From Hemileia vastatrix (lineage: Eukaryota; Basidiomycota; Pucciniomycetes; Pucciniales; Zaghouaniaceae), in assembly GCA_030280995.1 (NCBI GenBank), contig JASXTE010000013.1, positions 10,633,001-10,697,000 of the forward strand: a stretch of DNA of 64,000 nt. Reading direction: 5' to 3'. Under the pieces are notes generated by a model. That model had not been told where the DNA came from. It did not search any database and saw nothing but the letters and a program-made list of their open reading frames with translations. Positions 11,320 through 22,785 of the stretch are shown here, one piece after another; position 1 is the first letter of the stretch; the number at the start of each line of letters is the position of its first letter. The position numbers and the translations under genes were made by a program.

Positions 11320-13291
11320 GCTGATGGACACCACAATTATAAAATTTACTCACCTAGACTGGATAGATTCATTGTCACCCATGATGTCAGGTTCTTGGAT
11401 GAATCATTCTCTATGGAAAATAATCTAACCACTGCAAAAGCAACCATTGTTCCATTTCTGGAATTTCTTTAATCCCAGATCTGATTACCAGCCAGCCATC
11501 TCCTAACCCAGTACTGCCAGAAGAAGTTTCTTCCTCAGTATCAAACCTCAACACTATTGAAATTTCCATTCCTGCAACTTCTATTCCTCCTTCTGGAAAA
11601 ACTTACACCTGCACCAAGAAACATCAGTGGTGATTTAAATCCCGAAAACATTCTAACTCACTCTAGAAGGAACAAGAATTTGTGCAATTTGGTAGTTCAA
11701 GAAGATGACGTACCGCGAGGCTTTTCTCAAAAAAAGGAAAGTGATGACTTGTCACAATGGATAAATGCCATACATTCAGAACTTACAAGCATTGACAATC
11801 ATAAAGTCTGGAAAATTGTACCCATTCTTAAAGGGAGAAATCTGCTAGGAACTGTGTGGGTATTCAAAAAGAAACTCGACAGTGACGGAAATCTCTCATG
11901 ATATAAGGCAAGGCTCTGCGTGCAAGGATATGCTCAAACTGAAGGAATCGACTATAATGACACATTTTTGCCCAATGGTCGCCTTGCCTCACTTTGTACT
12001 CTCTTAAGTCTTTTGGCATGTAATAATTTTGAGGTTCATCAAATGGATGTTAAAGCAGCTTTCCTATATGGGATTCCGAAGAAGACATCTATATTCGCTT
12101 TCCTGAGGGTTTTGTTGGCCTAAAATTGCCCGACTCATGCTTAAAACTTGAAAAATCATTTATGGCCTGAAGAAAAGTCCTAGGTGTTGGTACAAGAAAC
12201 TCAAAGACTTCTTCATTTCCATTGATTTCTATCCAAATCGTGCTGCCCCTTGCTTATTCTCCAACAAATCCACTGATAATCCATGTCATATCTTTTGCCA
12301 TGTTGATGACTTAGTCATCTGCGGAAAGAATATCAACTCTGTCAAGAAGGCTCTCAAAGACCAATTTGAAATGGACAACCAAGGAGAACTCTCCTGGATT
12401 TTGGGGATGAAAATCTCATGTAATTGAGAAAAGAAGGATTTTTACCTATCTCAACCTCTGTATATCAACAATATGTTAAAAGAATATAACATGCTCGATT
12501 GTTGACCAGCCTCTACACCTTTAGTTCCCAATGCTTAATTAATTTCAAAATCACCTAATGACCCAACCCCAGAATTTAAATATAGACAGGAAATTGGTGT
12601 TCTCAATTACTTAGTCTCTTGTACTAGACCTGACTTGGCCTATACCACAAGTACTCTATCTCAATTCCTTAACTCACCCTCAAATGATCATATTCATCAT
12701 TTTAAACATATCCTACAATATCTTCGTAAAACAATCAATTATGGTCTTACCCTAGGTAAATCTGAACAACAATCTAACATCTGTGGCTATGCAGATGTAG
12801 ATTGGGGTTCTTCTTTAGGATGTAAGTCAACCTCTGGTTCTTTGATGATAAGCAACGGTCTGCTAGGCTGGCGTTCAAGTAAGCAACAAGTAGTTGCTTT
12901 ATCCACAACTGAAGCTGAATACCGTGAAATGTCGGAAGTTGGCCAAGATGCTGCGTGGTTCACCCAGTTATTTACTGACTTAAATGTTACTCATCAACCT
13001 CCCATCATCTTCAACGATAATCAAGGAGCAATTGCCCTCATTAAAAATCCATTGTATCAACACAGAACTAGACACATCAACATGCAACTGCATTGGCTAA
13101 GGGAACTTATAGACTCAAATAAAATCAGTGTAAACTATATTTCAACCTCAGATATGGTAGCAGATTTTTTGACAAAATCTATTTCACGCCAAAAGCATGA
13201 AGATTTTTGTAAAATTATTGGTTTATCTGACTTTCAGAATCGAGCATGTGGGGGTATTAGATTAAAAATGGTTCCGTTCATTAATTACTAA
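11320..13291 (+). pseudogene. Copia reverse transcriptase and RNase H
   Basis: The RT part reads LGTVWVFKKKLDSDG, a stop (TGA at 11899), YKARLCVQGYAQTEGIDY, and QMDVKAAFLYG near 12050. A frameshift near 12090 moves the frame from +1 to +2. The active-site box is CHVDDLVICG at 12296-12325, His replacing the usual Tyr/Phe. Further stops follow near 12424, 12500 and 12540. RNase H is well kept at 12635-13291: GYADVDWGSS, LSTTEAEY, and FNDNQGAIALIKNP with the catalytic acids. The frame ends just before the polypurine tract GTGGGGG and the 3' LTR. Confidence 0.88.
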
Positions 13292-13676
13292 GCATTATTT
13301 AGTATTCTATGTACCTATATTTTCTTTTGCTTGATTCCATACCTGATTCATATATTGTATGTTGCCCTATTCACTATAAAAGGGAGAGACGTTTGTTACT
13401 TTTTAGCCATCTTGTTTCTCTCTTTTACTCTTTTCTGTCGATTCAGACAGTTGACTTCTTTTACTTACTTTTTACCTATTCTTTCCTTTATTTACTCATT
13501 AACAGTTGTGGCGGAATATCTTTTATAACTTTTGATTGATCTAACTCTCGACTTATATTCATTTGACTCAGGTACTTTTTCATATATTTGTGGCGGCATA
13601 TTTTTTATAACTTTTGATTGATCTAACTCTTGACTTATATTGATTTGACTCAGGCAATCTATAATCAAGCGTAAAA
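13255..13676 (+). repeat. Copia 3' LTR
   Basis: 422 bp starting TATTAG after a GTGGGGG purine tract and ending GTAAAA before the target duplication AAGCT. It contains two copies of the ~84-bp CGGCATATCTTTTATAAC unit and a CACTATAAAAGGGAG sequence near 13371 that could serve as a TATA element. The termini are not the usual TG...CA. Confidence 0.85.
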
Positions 13677-13738
13677 AAGCTCCAGTTTTCCAATAAGATG
13701 TCCATTAACAAGATAAGATTTGCTTTTACTGAGGATGT

Positions 13739-14912
13739 GTCAGTGTATGCTAGTACTTAAGTATGATATAATAGCAAATATTTATGGTTTAACTATTTAT
13801 TTTTGAATGATTTAGTGATTAAACCTCAGAAGAATACTAATAAAATATTTATTCTCAATATGAACTCACAATACTTGGATTTTAGTGCATGCTAGTGGTG
13901 GAAAATAGACTTATGAAATATAGTTATAGTGAATATAAAAATAATATCAATTTATAAGGGCTTTAAAATATATTTTTATATGATAATAATTGTTTTATAA
14001 TGTTTATTTGAGTTTTAGTAAGTAAGTGATGTCCAATAGCCTGTCAAATACTCCCTTAATTATACCAAAATCCACTAAAGTGCACAGACCTTCAATCCAG
14101 ATCATTTCACTTCTGTCCCTGGATATTACAGCACTGTGAGGGCTCATCACCTCCCCATGGTGTCCACTTCAAGAACTTTAAACACCCAGACCTCTAGTAA
14201 GGACCCTCCATCACAATTAATGATATCATAAACCCATACCATAAATAGAGAAAACAGATAAAAGTGGATACCATAAAGAAACAGGTAAAATAACACATCC
14301 AAAGAGTATAGAATGAGAACAAAAGAATATAAAGGAAGTAAATAAACTTTCCAAGCCCCTAAAAACATCCCCAAGCATCCATATTAACCCAGTAATCATA
14401 TCCCAACCCATAAATCTGTGAAAATCCATCAAAGGAAGCAAATTATGTTGTCCAAACAGGATATATGCGCCTGAAAAAGGTGTATATACTTTTGTATGAT
14501 TTTTGAGTCCATTGAATACATTCATATGACCTAAAATAAGCATAAAAATAAATTTATAGGCTATTTAGAGGTTTTAACCCACTTATAGACATATATATAC
14601 ATAATATAACTACATATCTCACTGAATATGAGGTTTATGTATACATATAAGCTTATGTATGTCTATAATTACTCAATATCACTTAAGATAAGTATATTAT
14701 GAATCCATCAGAGCCTTAAGAAGTATTATAGGGGTATGGATAAGCTATTTAACTACTATAAGTCATATAATAGAGTAATAATTATATATGTAAGCATTAT
14801 AACCATTTATATAAGTATTATAACCTTAATTTTAGCTAATAATATTGATGCAATCAAGTTTATCATATTTCAAACATAGTAGCTACTCAGTCCTGGGGAT
14901 ACCTAGGATGAC
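13739..14912 (+). repeat. R1 repeat copy (LTR-like)
   Basis: Begins TGTCAGTGTATGC and ends GGATGACA, giving TGTCA/TGACA termini as in an LTR. It is homologous in inverted orientation to 1-1170, and its start also matches 54781-54920. No partner in direct orientation is close by, so it may be a solo LTR or a short non-autonomous element. It abuts a copia gag remnant. Confidence 0.65.
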
Positions 14913-14929
14913 AGGATGAATAAAGAGTG

Positions 14930-16010
14930 TTTTAAAAATGGAAAGTGTGACCTAAAGGAGATAAAACACAGCTTCTCCCTGTCCAAGGGCAGTTTGCTTG
15001 TCTCCATTAGCCATTGAGAGAGAAGTTTAATTTTAACAGTATGTGTTGAAGTAGTTCAAACTATTGAGTATATTGAATGAGGTGCCACTGTCCAAGATGG
15101 AATGATCATTAGGAAAATCCTCAAAAATTGATAATGCTTGATGAGAATTTTGATTTTTGGAATTCTCCCTTTCCTTCTTTCTCTTGAGAAATTCCTCACT
15201 TTTCTCAGGATGTAGTTGGAAAAAGGAGGATTCAGAATGTGGATCCAGGGGTTAATGTTTACCTTTTGAGCAAAGTTGCTTAGTCTTGGTGTCCAAAACC
15301 AAGACCACACCAGAGGAAGATATGTGTAGAGCTTTGTGTCATGTGATTTCAGTTTCAATATCTGAGAATATGTTTTTGATAGTGGGCTGTTAATTGGTTA
15401 TATTCTACTTTCTCAGAATAATGGTAGCAGAGGTTTGATACAAATCATGTAGAAGATTTAATACATAATTTCCCATTTTGTAAGATATAATACTTTCTCC
15501 AAAAAGTTAAGGTTCAACTTCTCTAAGTAATTTCATTGTTCCTCAAAATTTTTTCATGGCTACTAATAAGTTACTTTCTGTGAATTTAATTTTGAAAAGA
15601 TGACTGACAACATAGGAATATTTCTGACTTGATCTGGAGGCATAATGGTTCTTAATTATTTCCCAGAGTTGGGTAGGTTTGACTAAATAATTTTCCAGAA
15701 AAAAATTGTCTTGGTTGGGTCTGTCCATAAACTTTTTCAGTATAGTATTAGTCTGCCTTTGTTGAATCTTTAAGATATAAATCAGGGTCAGATGGAATGG
15801 GACAGTCTTCTAATATGAACTGATATAGATTTTTCACAGTAAGAGAATATTTAATTTCAGCATTCCATGAGCTATAATTCTTATTTTCAGTCTTCAATTA
15901 CTTTAACTTTGGAGTAATTAGAGGAATCCTGAAGGTACAAAAAATTTGGGAGTTGAGAACTGGTTGCGATTTCTGGAACAGCGGGGTACATAGAATATTG
16001 AGACAGGTTA
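14930..16010 (-). pseudogene. Second copia gag-protease remnant
   Basis: On the minus strand, in order from 16010 down: fragments of gag, then LWEIIKNHYASRSSQKYS (compare LWEQIREHYASTSAEN in the complete element), then FFQLHPEKSEEFLKRKKERE near 15200, then SILDSGTSFNILN near 15100, the protease active site. The order and spacing match gag-protease of the copia family at 9255-10300. Frames are repeatedly shifted. Confidence 0.75.
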
Positions 16011-16019
16011 GGGGAGGGG

Positions 16020-16444
16020 GATGAAGAATTGATAGATTTTGGAGTAGCCAATTTAGATTAGATGCAAAGGAACTGGACTATAACACTGATAAAAATTAAT
16101 ATATTGTGTTTTTAACTTAAGGAAAATGGTAGAAAGTGGAAAATAGTAGATAGTGGGAAAGGGAGGTCAGACATGGAAAATAGAGTAAAATAGACAAAAA
16201 GGAAATGAGAAAAGAAATTAATATCTGATAACTATTAACAGATTGTGTTAGTGAGTTAAGAACAATAGTGGTTTGTGGACAAGCAAGGACAATAATCAAA
16301 AAGTAAATGAGAAAAGTAAATAAGAGAGAAACAAAAGTGAGGAAAGATAATGAAAAAAATAAATAGATTAAAATAAAAGGGAAGCAAGAGTAAACTATGA
16401 CTCAGTAGGGAGAGAGAATTCTTAAATAAGAGAATAGTGATATT
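16020..16444. other. Purine-rich spacer, no gene
   Basis: A/G-rich DNA with GGAAAATAGTAGATAGTGG-type low complexity. Its minus-strand frames are Leu/Ser-rich by composition only. Confidence 0.5.
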
Positions 16445-16879
16445 ACATGGTGTAAGTCCAGGAAAATCCACACTTATTTAAGTATTTAACTTCAAAACAC
16501 ACTAGCCCCAACATAGGTGTATTTCGAAATGAAATAAGTGACTTATTTCACTCAAATCTGCACATTCTCAAACAAAAATGCTGATTTCACTATAATTTCT
16601 CATTTCACTGATTTTTAAGAATCATCCTTTCTCAACTAATCTCTCCAGGTAAGTTATTTTTTCATTTTCATTTTTATATTTAATAATTCTTATTTTTTTC
16701 TTTTTTTTTCTTTTTTTTTCTGTAAGTGCTTTTTTTGGGTTTCAAAGTTGGAATAATTTTTCTTTCTTTCTCTTTATTACCTCCATTGTCCCCCCTTCCC
16801 CCTTCCCCCTTCCTAGGCTTCCTTCCACCTCTCCCACTTCCTGAATGGGGGTTTTTATTCCTCCACCTCTCCTCCACCT

Positions 16880-17345
16880 CACTTGCCTCTAAAACCCCAG
16901 CCAGGAAGCTTTCCTGCCTAGCTGGGGTACCTTAACCCTCCCCCACCTCTCCCCTTCTTCAATGGCATCCTCAACCTCACCTCCATCTCTCCCCCTCCTC
17001 TTGCTCTGAAATGTCAGAAAGGAAGCAAAGATGCCTAGCTGGGGTACATTTATCATCTCACACCATACCACCACCTCCCACCACCTCTCCTCTCCGTCAA
17101 TGGCCTCCTCAACCCCACCTCCACCTCCACCTCTCCTCCACCTCTGTCCTTGGAAAACCCAGCCAGGCTGCTTTTCTGCCTAGCTGTGGTACATTTACCC
17201 TCCCCCATCACACCACTACCTACCAACACCTCTCCCCCCTTATTAGCCTCAGAAACCACAGCTAGGTAGCAAAGCTGCCTAGCTGGGATACCATTACCCT
17301 CCCCCACCTCTCCCCACCTCATTAGCCTTTTAAAACCCATCCAGG
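16880..17345 (+). repeat. Degenerate ~120-bp satellite with hairpin core
   Basis: About four diverged units contain CCTCCACCTCTCC plus an imperfect hairpin such as CCAGCCAGG...CCTGCCTAGCTGGGG (near 16902, 17030, 17160 and 17265). The unit position in the element parallels the 123-bp palindromic array of E3. Confidence 0.65.
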
Positions 17346-17349
17346 AATA

Positions 17350-17690
17350 TTTTCTGTCTGGTTGGGCACCTTACCATCTCCCCACCTTTCCCCCAACTCC
17401 CTGGCCATTTTTCAATATCTGTTAAAGCATTATCATCTGCTGCTTTATATTTGGATTTACTGGCAATTCCTTGTAAGATTCCAATACCTTCATCTCTCAC
17501 TTCTGCACTTTCTTCTGATAAGAATTCAATCTGTAGGACTGTACAGGCCTAAATTTATAGTTTTAGTAGGGAAAAAATCATCTTTTCTTTTTAAGTTTTT
17601 CATTTTTCATTTTAGTGCTACATTGGGGAGACTGTCAAATAAAGCATAATAATTTTCTACAAAATTAAATTTCAATTCATTCAATGATAA
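17350..17690. other. No gene seen
   Basis: Transition from the pyrimidine tract to AT-rich DNA. Nothing I can support beyond compositional frames. Confidence 0.4.
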
Positions 17691-18335
17691 AATAAAGAAA
17701 AAATTTTCAAGGAAATAAAACACAATCATGTGTGTTCAGAAATATTCATCTTCATACTTATTTTTCAACAAACTGATAAATTCTTTTAATTCCTCCTGTA
17801 ACCTATTACTACTTGAGATTGTTAAAATTCATTCCAATTTCTCCCAGACCTTTTTTCTTAGGCCTGGATGCACTCTTCTGGTCTTGTGAAGAGCTGTAGC
17901 TAAATAAATATTATTGTCTGTCTTTTTTTCATCAAAAGTTATTTTTCATGCAAATAAATTGATATTTCCTTGTGTTTTTTTAAAATCTGAACCAAGATTT
18001 GTTGATATATTTTTAATTTTTTAGAGGCTTTGGCTTGCAATTGAGACAGTGGATAATTTTTTTCAATTACATAATAATGATTAGTAAGAAATTCTTTTCA
18101 AAGCATCAATTCATGAATCCATACTTGCAAGGCAGTTTCAGTGTCTGTTGAATATTCACTAGCAGCTTCATTTTGGGGAATTTGATATTTTCAAGAAAGC
18201 AATCAGAATTTGAAAATGCTAAGGCATCATCCAAATTCATTGTAATTGAAATGTCACAAAGATCATCCACTTTATCCTTCCTTTTCAGAATAATTTGTGC
18301 AAAATTCCTTTCACATTTCTTTGTAACTTTTATTA
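17690..18335 (-). pseudogene. Unknown coding relic inside E2
   Basis: Minus-strand frames read like protein over about 600 bp. They give TKKCERNFAQIILKRK, VDDLCDISITMNLDDALAF and FSNSDCFLENIKFP, then, after shifts, ALQVWIHELM, and YLATALHKTRRVHPGLRKK near 17860. The CERNF...I..K stretch resembles the C-terminal dimerisation region of hAT-type transposases, but the match is short and I would not rely on it. Stops and shifts show it is not intact. Confidence 0.3.
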
Positions 18336-18354
18336 AAGATATGTATTAGAAAAT

Positions 18355-18600
18355 TTATTGATTTTATTACTGAACAACCTATTCCTTCACCTGCTAAAAT
18401 TGAAGAAAATTTTTTACATTTTCTGGGTCATAGGTGTATCATTGATTTTGTATTAAGAAATGAAATCATCAAATATTATTGGAACCCTTCTCACAATAAT
18501 CACCAAACAACAAAAGATACTCAAGGTTTGGAATCTTGTCACAACTTTACTCATTTTGGCTGCTCCTTCCAAATAAGTCCAAATCTAACCCAAAGGATAA
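18355..18600 (+). pseudogene. Tet-like 2OG-Fe(II) oxygenase C-terminal fragment
   Basis: The plus strand encodes CIIDFVLRNEIIKYYW, then NPSHNNHQTT, then ESCHNFTHFGCSFQI. These align with CIIDFVSANGIVEAI, then NSSQHRHQAT, then VSCKEFTHFCCSFQI in H4 (51640-51800). This copy keeps the Trp codon that is a stop in H4. The C-terminal half of the oxygenase double-stranded beta-helix is present; the N-terminal half with the HxD motif is not. Confidence 0.5.
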
Positions 18601-18649
18601 AAAAGGTAAAAAGAGAAGGTAAAAGTAATAAATTTAATAAAACTTTAGG

Positions 18650-19283
18650 TAGATCAAAAAAGTATGGGTATTTTTAAAGTCATTGAATATTTTTTTTCTT
18701 TCATAAATTTTTAATAAATAAATCTGATATTTCAATTCACTAAAATAAATTAATGATCTAACAACCTTGTGTTGTATAAACTTTGATCATGATTACATTA
18801 AATTGTTTCATGGGGTTCATCTAGACTATACCTGTGGAGATTCCAAAACTTAGTTTCTAGACTTGACCTGCATTTCGTCTTGAGGAATTGACATTAATTT
18901 AAAACTAGTAAAGTTGATTTATCTTAAAATTTATGAATTGAACAAATTTGGTAATACCCACCCCTTGCTTTAATAAAATGCAGGGAAGGATATTTCCAAA
19001 TTTTTACATACAGATACAGAATTTTGTTGACTTAGCTTTATTTAGAAATGCAAATTGGTGGTGATTTGATAAGATTATGTTGGAAATGAGGATCTTTGCA
19101 CAGGTGTCAGTATTAATTTACCATTTGGAATTCCAAAAGTGAAAAATTTTAGATTCCAGTAAGAACAAATAGTTTTATCAAAATCTCATGATATAACTAT
19201 TTTTGATAGGATTGAAATTAACTATTAAATCTGGAACCAAAAAGATTATCCATTTCCTCATAGAGAAGACACATTGTAGGTAG
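18650..19283. other. AT-rich 3' region shared with E3
   Basis: Contains TAGTTTCTAGACTTGACCTGCATTT (quoted in part) and CACCCCTTGCTTTAATAAAATGCAGGG near 18960. Similar sequences occur inverted in E3 at 22430-22600 and as a repeat array at 52420-52740. No gene. Confidence 0.45.
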
Positions 19284-19760
19284 ACTCTTACAGTTTCCTT
19301 GCTGTAAGCAGAATCCAAAGGAGTTGGATAAACAGTAGAAACCCCTGTCCTTCTAAGTAAAATACGGGTTTCTCAAATAACTAAGCTTACTAGTCTACTT
19401 GAACTGATTTAAAATATAGATAAAACTCTGATTTTATGAACGCTTATTGAGATTTAGAAATAGCAGCTGTTGAAAAAGAAATACTGATGATAACAATTAA
19501 GGTGTACCAGTGAAAGATCTGAAAAGATAGACTTTTATGTTTTATAAGATTTTATTTTTAATGACATGACAATAAAAACAAGTCCCTGAGATGGAGAACT
19601 TTCTAATGATACCCTATATGTTGATGAAAATATAATTGTCGTGTTGTATTTCAAAAGTGTTATGAAAAATATAAATGTTATAAGGGTATTATAATTTCAT
19701 TTAATTTTGTTGAGAAATGAAAAATATGAAGGTGGTTGTTAATAATCCCTAAAGACTCTC
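19284..19760 (-). repeat. Truncated LTR of the Gy1 family
   Basis: The reverse complement aligns with the last ~480 bp of the Gy1 LTR (34750-35190). Examples are TTGCTGTAAGCAGAATCC, AAGGTGTACCAGTGAAAGAT and GTTATAAGGGTATTA, in the same order. Only the 3' part of the LTR survives and no internal sequence is attached. Confidence 0.8.
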
Positions 19761-19904
19761 AATATTGAAAACTAAAAGACAGAAAATGTGTAGCAGACTA
19801 AGATTCCCCCTTCTATTTGATTCTCCTACTCCAGACCTTTCCAACAATACCCTACATGCATAGGATCTATAATAAACTATTGATCTAACAAGCATAATAA
19901 ATTC

Positions 19905-20160
19905 TAAACAAATTTTGCCAGAATAGCCAAACTTTTCTGCAGTGACCTAACTTTGCACTGGTGATCAGACTTTTCTACAGTGACCAAACTTTGCCACAGT
20001 GCCCAGACTTTTCTGCAGAGACCAAACTTTGCACTGGTGATCAGACTTTCCCATTGTGAGCAAATTTTGCCACAATGAGCTCTTTTTGCCATAATGAGCT
20101 AATTTGGCCAGAGTGAGCTAATTTTGCCACAGTGAGATAATTTTGCCACCATGACAGAAT
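19905..20160 (+). repeat. ~20-bp minisatellite
   Basis: About a dozen diverged units of the type TTTTGCCACAGTGAGCTAA or TTTTCTGCAGTGACCAAACT lie head to tail. They generate a repetitive Trp/Ser-rich frame on the minus strand (19904-20092), which I regard as an artefact. Confidence 0.7.
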
Positions 20161-20329
20161 TTTTCCAGTACACTTCACTTTTGCACCGGAAAATCACCGG
20201 AGCAAACCTGGGAGCACCGGAGCGCACTGGAGCACTGGAGCTCAGTGGCCATTCCATCAGCACACCATATCCACCAAAAATACTATAAGTCACTAAATCA
20301 AGTAGAACACTAAGAAAACAGTAAAATAT

Positions 20330-20420
20330 GATAAAAAATCATCAAGACATAAAAGATAGAGAAAAATCTGGGCTATCCAATGATAATAATCATTTTCCAA
20401 AATTCCAAATATCCAGCCTT
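20330..20420. repeat. Fold-back element fragment
   Basis: ATCAAGACATAAAAGATAGAGAAAAATC followed by GGGCTATCCAATGATA (quoted in part) matches the right arm of fold-back elements A (8670-8730) and B (47790-47850). Confidence 0.6.
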
Positions 20421-20458
20421 ATAATCCAGAAGATTGCTACTAATCTTCAAAAATAAAC

Positions 20459-20917
20459 CTAAGTGGCATACCCAGATGTGGAATGCCACAACATTACATT
20501 CACCTTTTTGGAAACAGTAGTAATTCTATTCTCCAAATCATAATCATCAATACTGAAGCTAGGAGAAGTGGAAGCAAAATGAGCCTTTTTATATTTTGAT
20601 TGATAGCTTTTGAACCTCTTCTTCATTTGCTTAGGATTGATGTTGATTCTCCCTTTTGTTTTTTTTATTTCATTTCCCATTAACAAGAAGCCATTGATCT
20701 TTGATGAAGGTGGACCTCCATTTTGGGTGGACTACTCACATCAAAAATATGCATCATAATTTGATTTAATTTTAGGAAAGTTGATGATGACATAATCTTC
20801 CTTTTTTAACTGTTCAAACTTTGATTTCTTTGGTGAGGGGCTTGCATTACAGGAAGACCTTTGTGATGTAGCATTTGTTTGAGTTGCCTTCTGAGTGTTG
20901 GGTTTTTTGGGAGGCAT
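20459..20917 (-). pseudogene. Trihelix/SANT-like accessory protein of E2
   Basis: Starts ATG at 20915-20917 with a basic tail (PPKKPNTQKATQ). It continues FEQLKKEDYVIINFPKIKSN and YDAYF, then stop codons (TGA, TAG), then NGGPPSSKINGFLLMGNEIK and RININPKQMKKRFKSYQSKYKK. The pattern of helices with a central Trp/Tyr and FKSYQSKYKKA resembles the Myb/SANT-trihelix DNA-binding partner encoded next to PIF/Harbinger transposases. It aligns residue by residue with the H4 copy (52932-54377). The C-terminal coiled coil is lost here. Confidence 0.65.
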
Positions 20918-21887
20918 TATGAAACTGGTATGTTACAAGAAAAGAGATTAAGAGGTTGAAAATATAAAAAAAAGAAGGAAAAAACATGCCTTGTTAAAAT
21001 TTTGCAATAAAATGTTTCAAATCTCAGTGAGGAGTGTGTGCCAAGGTTTGATGGGAGGATTGAGGTCTGGGTGTCACATGTGACAGGGATGGGGTGGGCA
21101 AGGAAGAGATGATGTGGCCAACATGTGGTTGTGAACGAAAAAATTGAGAAAAAAGTGCTGATTTGAGGTCATAACTGACACCCATTTTTGAAATAAGTGA
21201 CTTTTTTGCAAAATTTAAGTGCTGATTTGGTTTGAAATTCGCACTCAAGTTAAGTGCAGATTTGCCAGAACTGGCACCCCCTATTAGGGTAAGGATATAG
21301 GTTAGGTTTAGAAATGTAGATAGTATATTGCTAATAGGTAAGGATGCTATCAAGAAGTGCTCTAAGTATTAATTGTTTAGTCTAAACTATAGTTAAGTAT
21401 AATAGTATGTATACACGTAATGGTGGTAAATACTATAATAGGGGGTGTCAGTTCTGGCAAATCCGCACTTAAATTAAGTGCGGATTTCAAACCAAATCAG
21501 CACTTACAAATCAGCACTTAAATTTTGCAAAAAAGTCACTTATTTCAAAAAAGGGTGTCAGTTATGACCTCAAATCAGCACTTTTTTCCCGTTTTTTTTC
21601 ACAACCACATTTTGGCCACAAAACATCCCTTCCTTTCTTACCCCATCCCTGTCACATGTGACACACTGACCTTCCTTGCTACCTACCCATCAATCCTCGG
21701 CACACACCCCTTCCTGACATTTTCAATATTTTGACCAGGCATGTTTACATTCTTTTTTACTTATTTCTTCTACTTTTTAATCTTTTTTCTTGTTATGTCA
21801 TAATCATTAACTCATTTATTTATTTATTTCAATTTAATTTTCTCAGCAAAATCAACTATTGCAAATAATGCCCTTGACTTTGAGAAG

Positions 21888-22118
21888 ATGAAGTTTGATC
21901 ATATGCTAAGGAAAGATCAGCAAGCCTTAGATTTGGAAGAAAAAAAATTTGAGGTAGAGCAGATGGAAAGAGTAAATGACCGTCAATTTCAAAGAGAAAT
22001 GGCTACTTGTGAATTGGAAAAACAAGAGAGTTTTAAAAAAAAAGATTTCATTATGGAATGTGTTAAAAATGGCCAATCTTATGAGGACATTAAAAAATTA
22101 CTTGACCTTTTCAATTGA
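21888..22118 (+). pseudogene. Accessory protein C-terminal coiled-coil exon
   Basis: A charged coiled coil (DHMLRKDQQALDLEEKKFEV, RQFQREMATCELEKQ) ends FIMECVKNGQSYEDIKKLLD. It is preceded by a good splice acceptor, TTTTCTCAG, at about 21847. The same ending (FLIECVKANKSVVEIQCFM) closes the trihelix-like gene of H4, so this is the last exon of that gene. The DNA-binding part has been removed by a deletion. The first Met of the open frame is therefore not a real start. Confidence 0.65.
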
Positions 22119-22281
22119 TAAATTGTTTTTCTAGTTAATTTAATTTTGGTAATATTTTCTTATATGCTGACTTATAAAAGGAAAAGAATATAGTACGTTA
22201 TTTTTGACAAAAATTTGAATGTATAATAAAAATTTTCTATCTTTACTTTCTAGTCAATAAGTTTGCTTATCTAAATTTTTC

Positions 22282-22450
22282 TAAGTCATCAATTTCACAT
22301 GTCAGATTTAAAAAATTGGCAATGCTCTCCCCTGCATTTTATTGAAACAAGGGGTGGGTACCACCAAATTTTTCTAAGTCATCAATTTCACATGTCAGAT
22401 TTAAAAAATTGGCAATACCCTCCCCTGCATTTTATTGAAGTAAAGGGTGA
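22282..22450 (+). repeat. Tandem duplication, ~85 bp
   Basis: Two near-identical copies of the block starting AAATTTTTCTAAGTCATC and ending GCATTTTATTGAA. Related units occur at 18950-19000 and 52420-52740, each with a run of G or C beside AATAAAATGCAGG. Confidence 0.85.
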
Positions 22451-22785
22451 AAGTCATCAAAATACAATATAATTACATAAATTAATTAATATATAAATAA
22501 GATATGTCAAGTATACTACTTTTAAAGTAATGACAATTCCTTAAGCCAAAATGCAGATCAAGTCTAGAAACTAGGTTCAATGCAAAGTATTTTTTGAAGC
22601 AACTTATTTAAATAATACTTTATTAAATTAAGTTGATCAATAAAGATTGATTGACAATATTGCAATTCTTAAATACAATAATTTTATTAAAAAATTTCAG
22701 ATTACATATAAAAAAAATCAGTGACTTTTTCTATTACTTACAACTGTTTTTACAGAATTGAAAACTATGTTTCAGCTAATATTTT

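Larger units (their letters stand above)
7509..13676 (+). mobile_element. Complete, decayed Ty1/copia retrotransposon
   Basis: A 5-bp duplication AAGCT (7504-7508 and 13677-13681) flanks two LTRs and a gag-protease-integrase-RT-RNase H interior in copia order. The 5' LTR is split by a fold-back element (7767-8842) and carries an extra partial LTR segment. The interior has stop codons and frameshifts in every domain, so the element is dead, although most catalytic motifs can still be read. Confidence 0.9.
16445..21282. mobile_element. E2: Harbinger-like element carrying cargo
   Basis: The right terminus is CCAGAACTGGCACCCCCT; the left terminus is the degraded ACATGGTGTAAGTCCAGG. ATT flanks both sides (16442-16444, 21283-21285). 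The left subterminal region matches the right end of E3 inverted, so the two lie in opposite orientations. From left to right: a 5' leader with a splice donor (CTCTCCAG/GTAAGT near 16650), a pyrimidine satellite, a minus-strand coding relic, a Tet-like oxygenase fragment, a Gy1 LTR fragment, a minisatellite, and the trihelix-like accessory gene on the minus strand. No transposase was found in it. Confidence 0.75.

Noticed and set aside
19904..20092. 62-residue Trp/Ser-rich frame
   Set aside because: Direct translation of the ~20-bp minisatellite.
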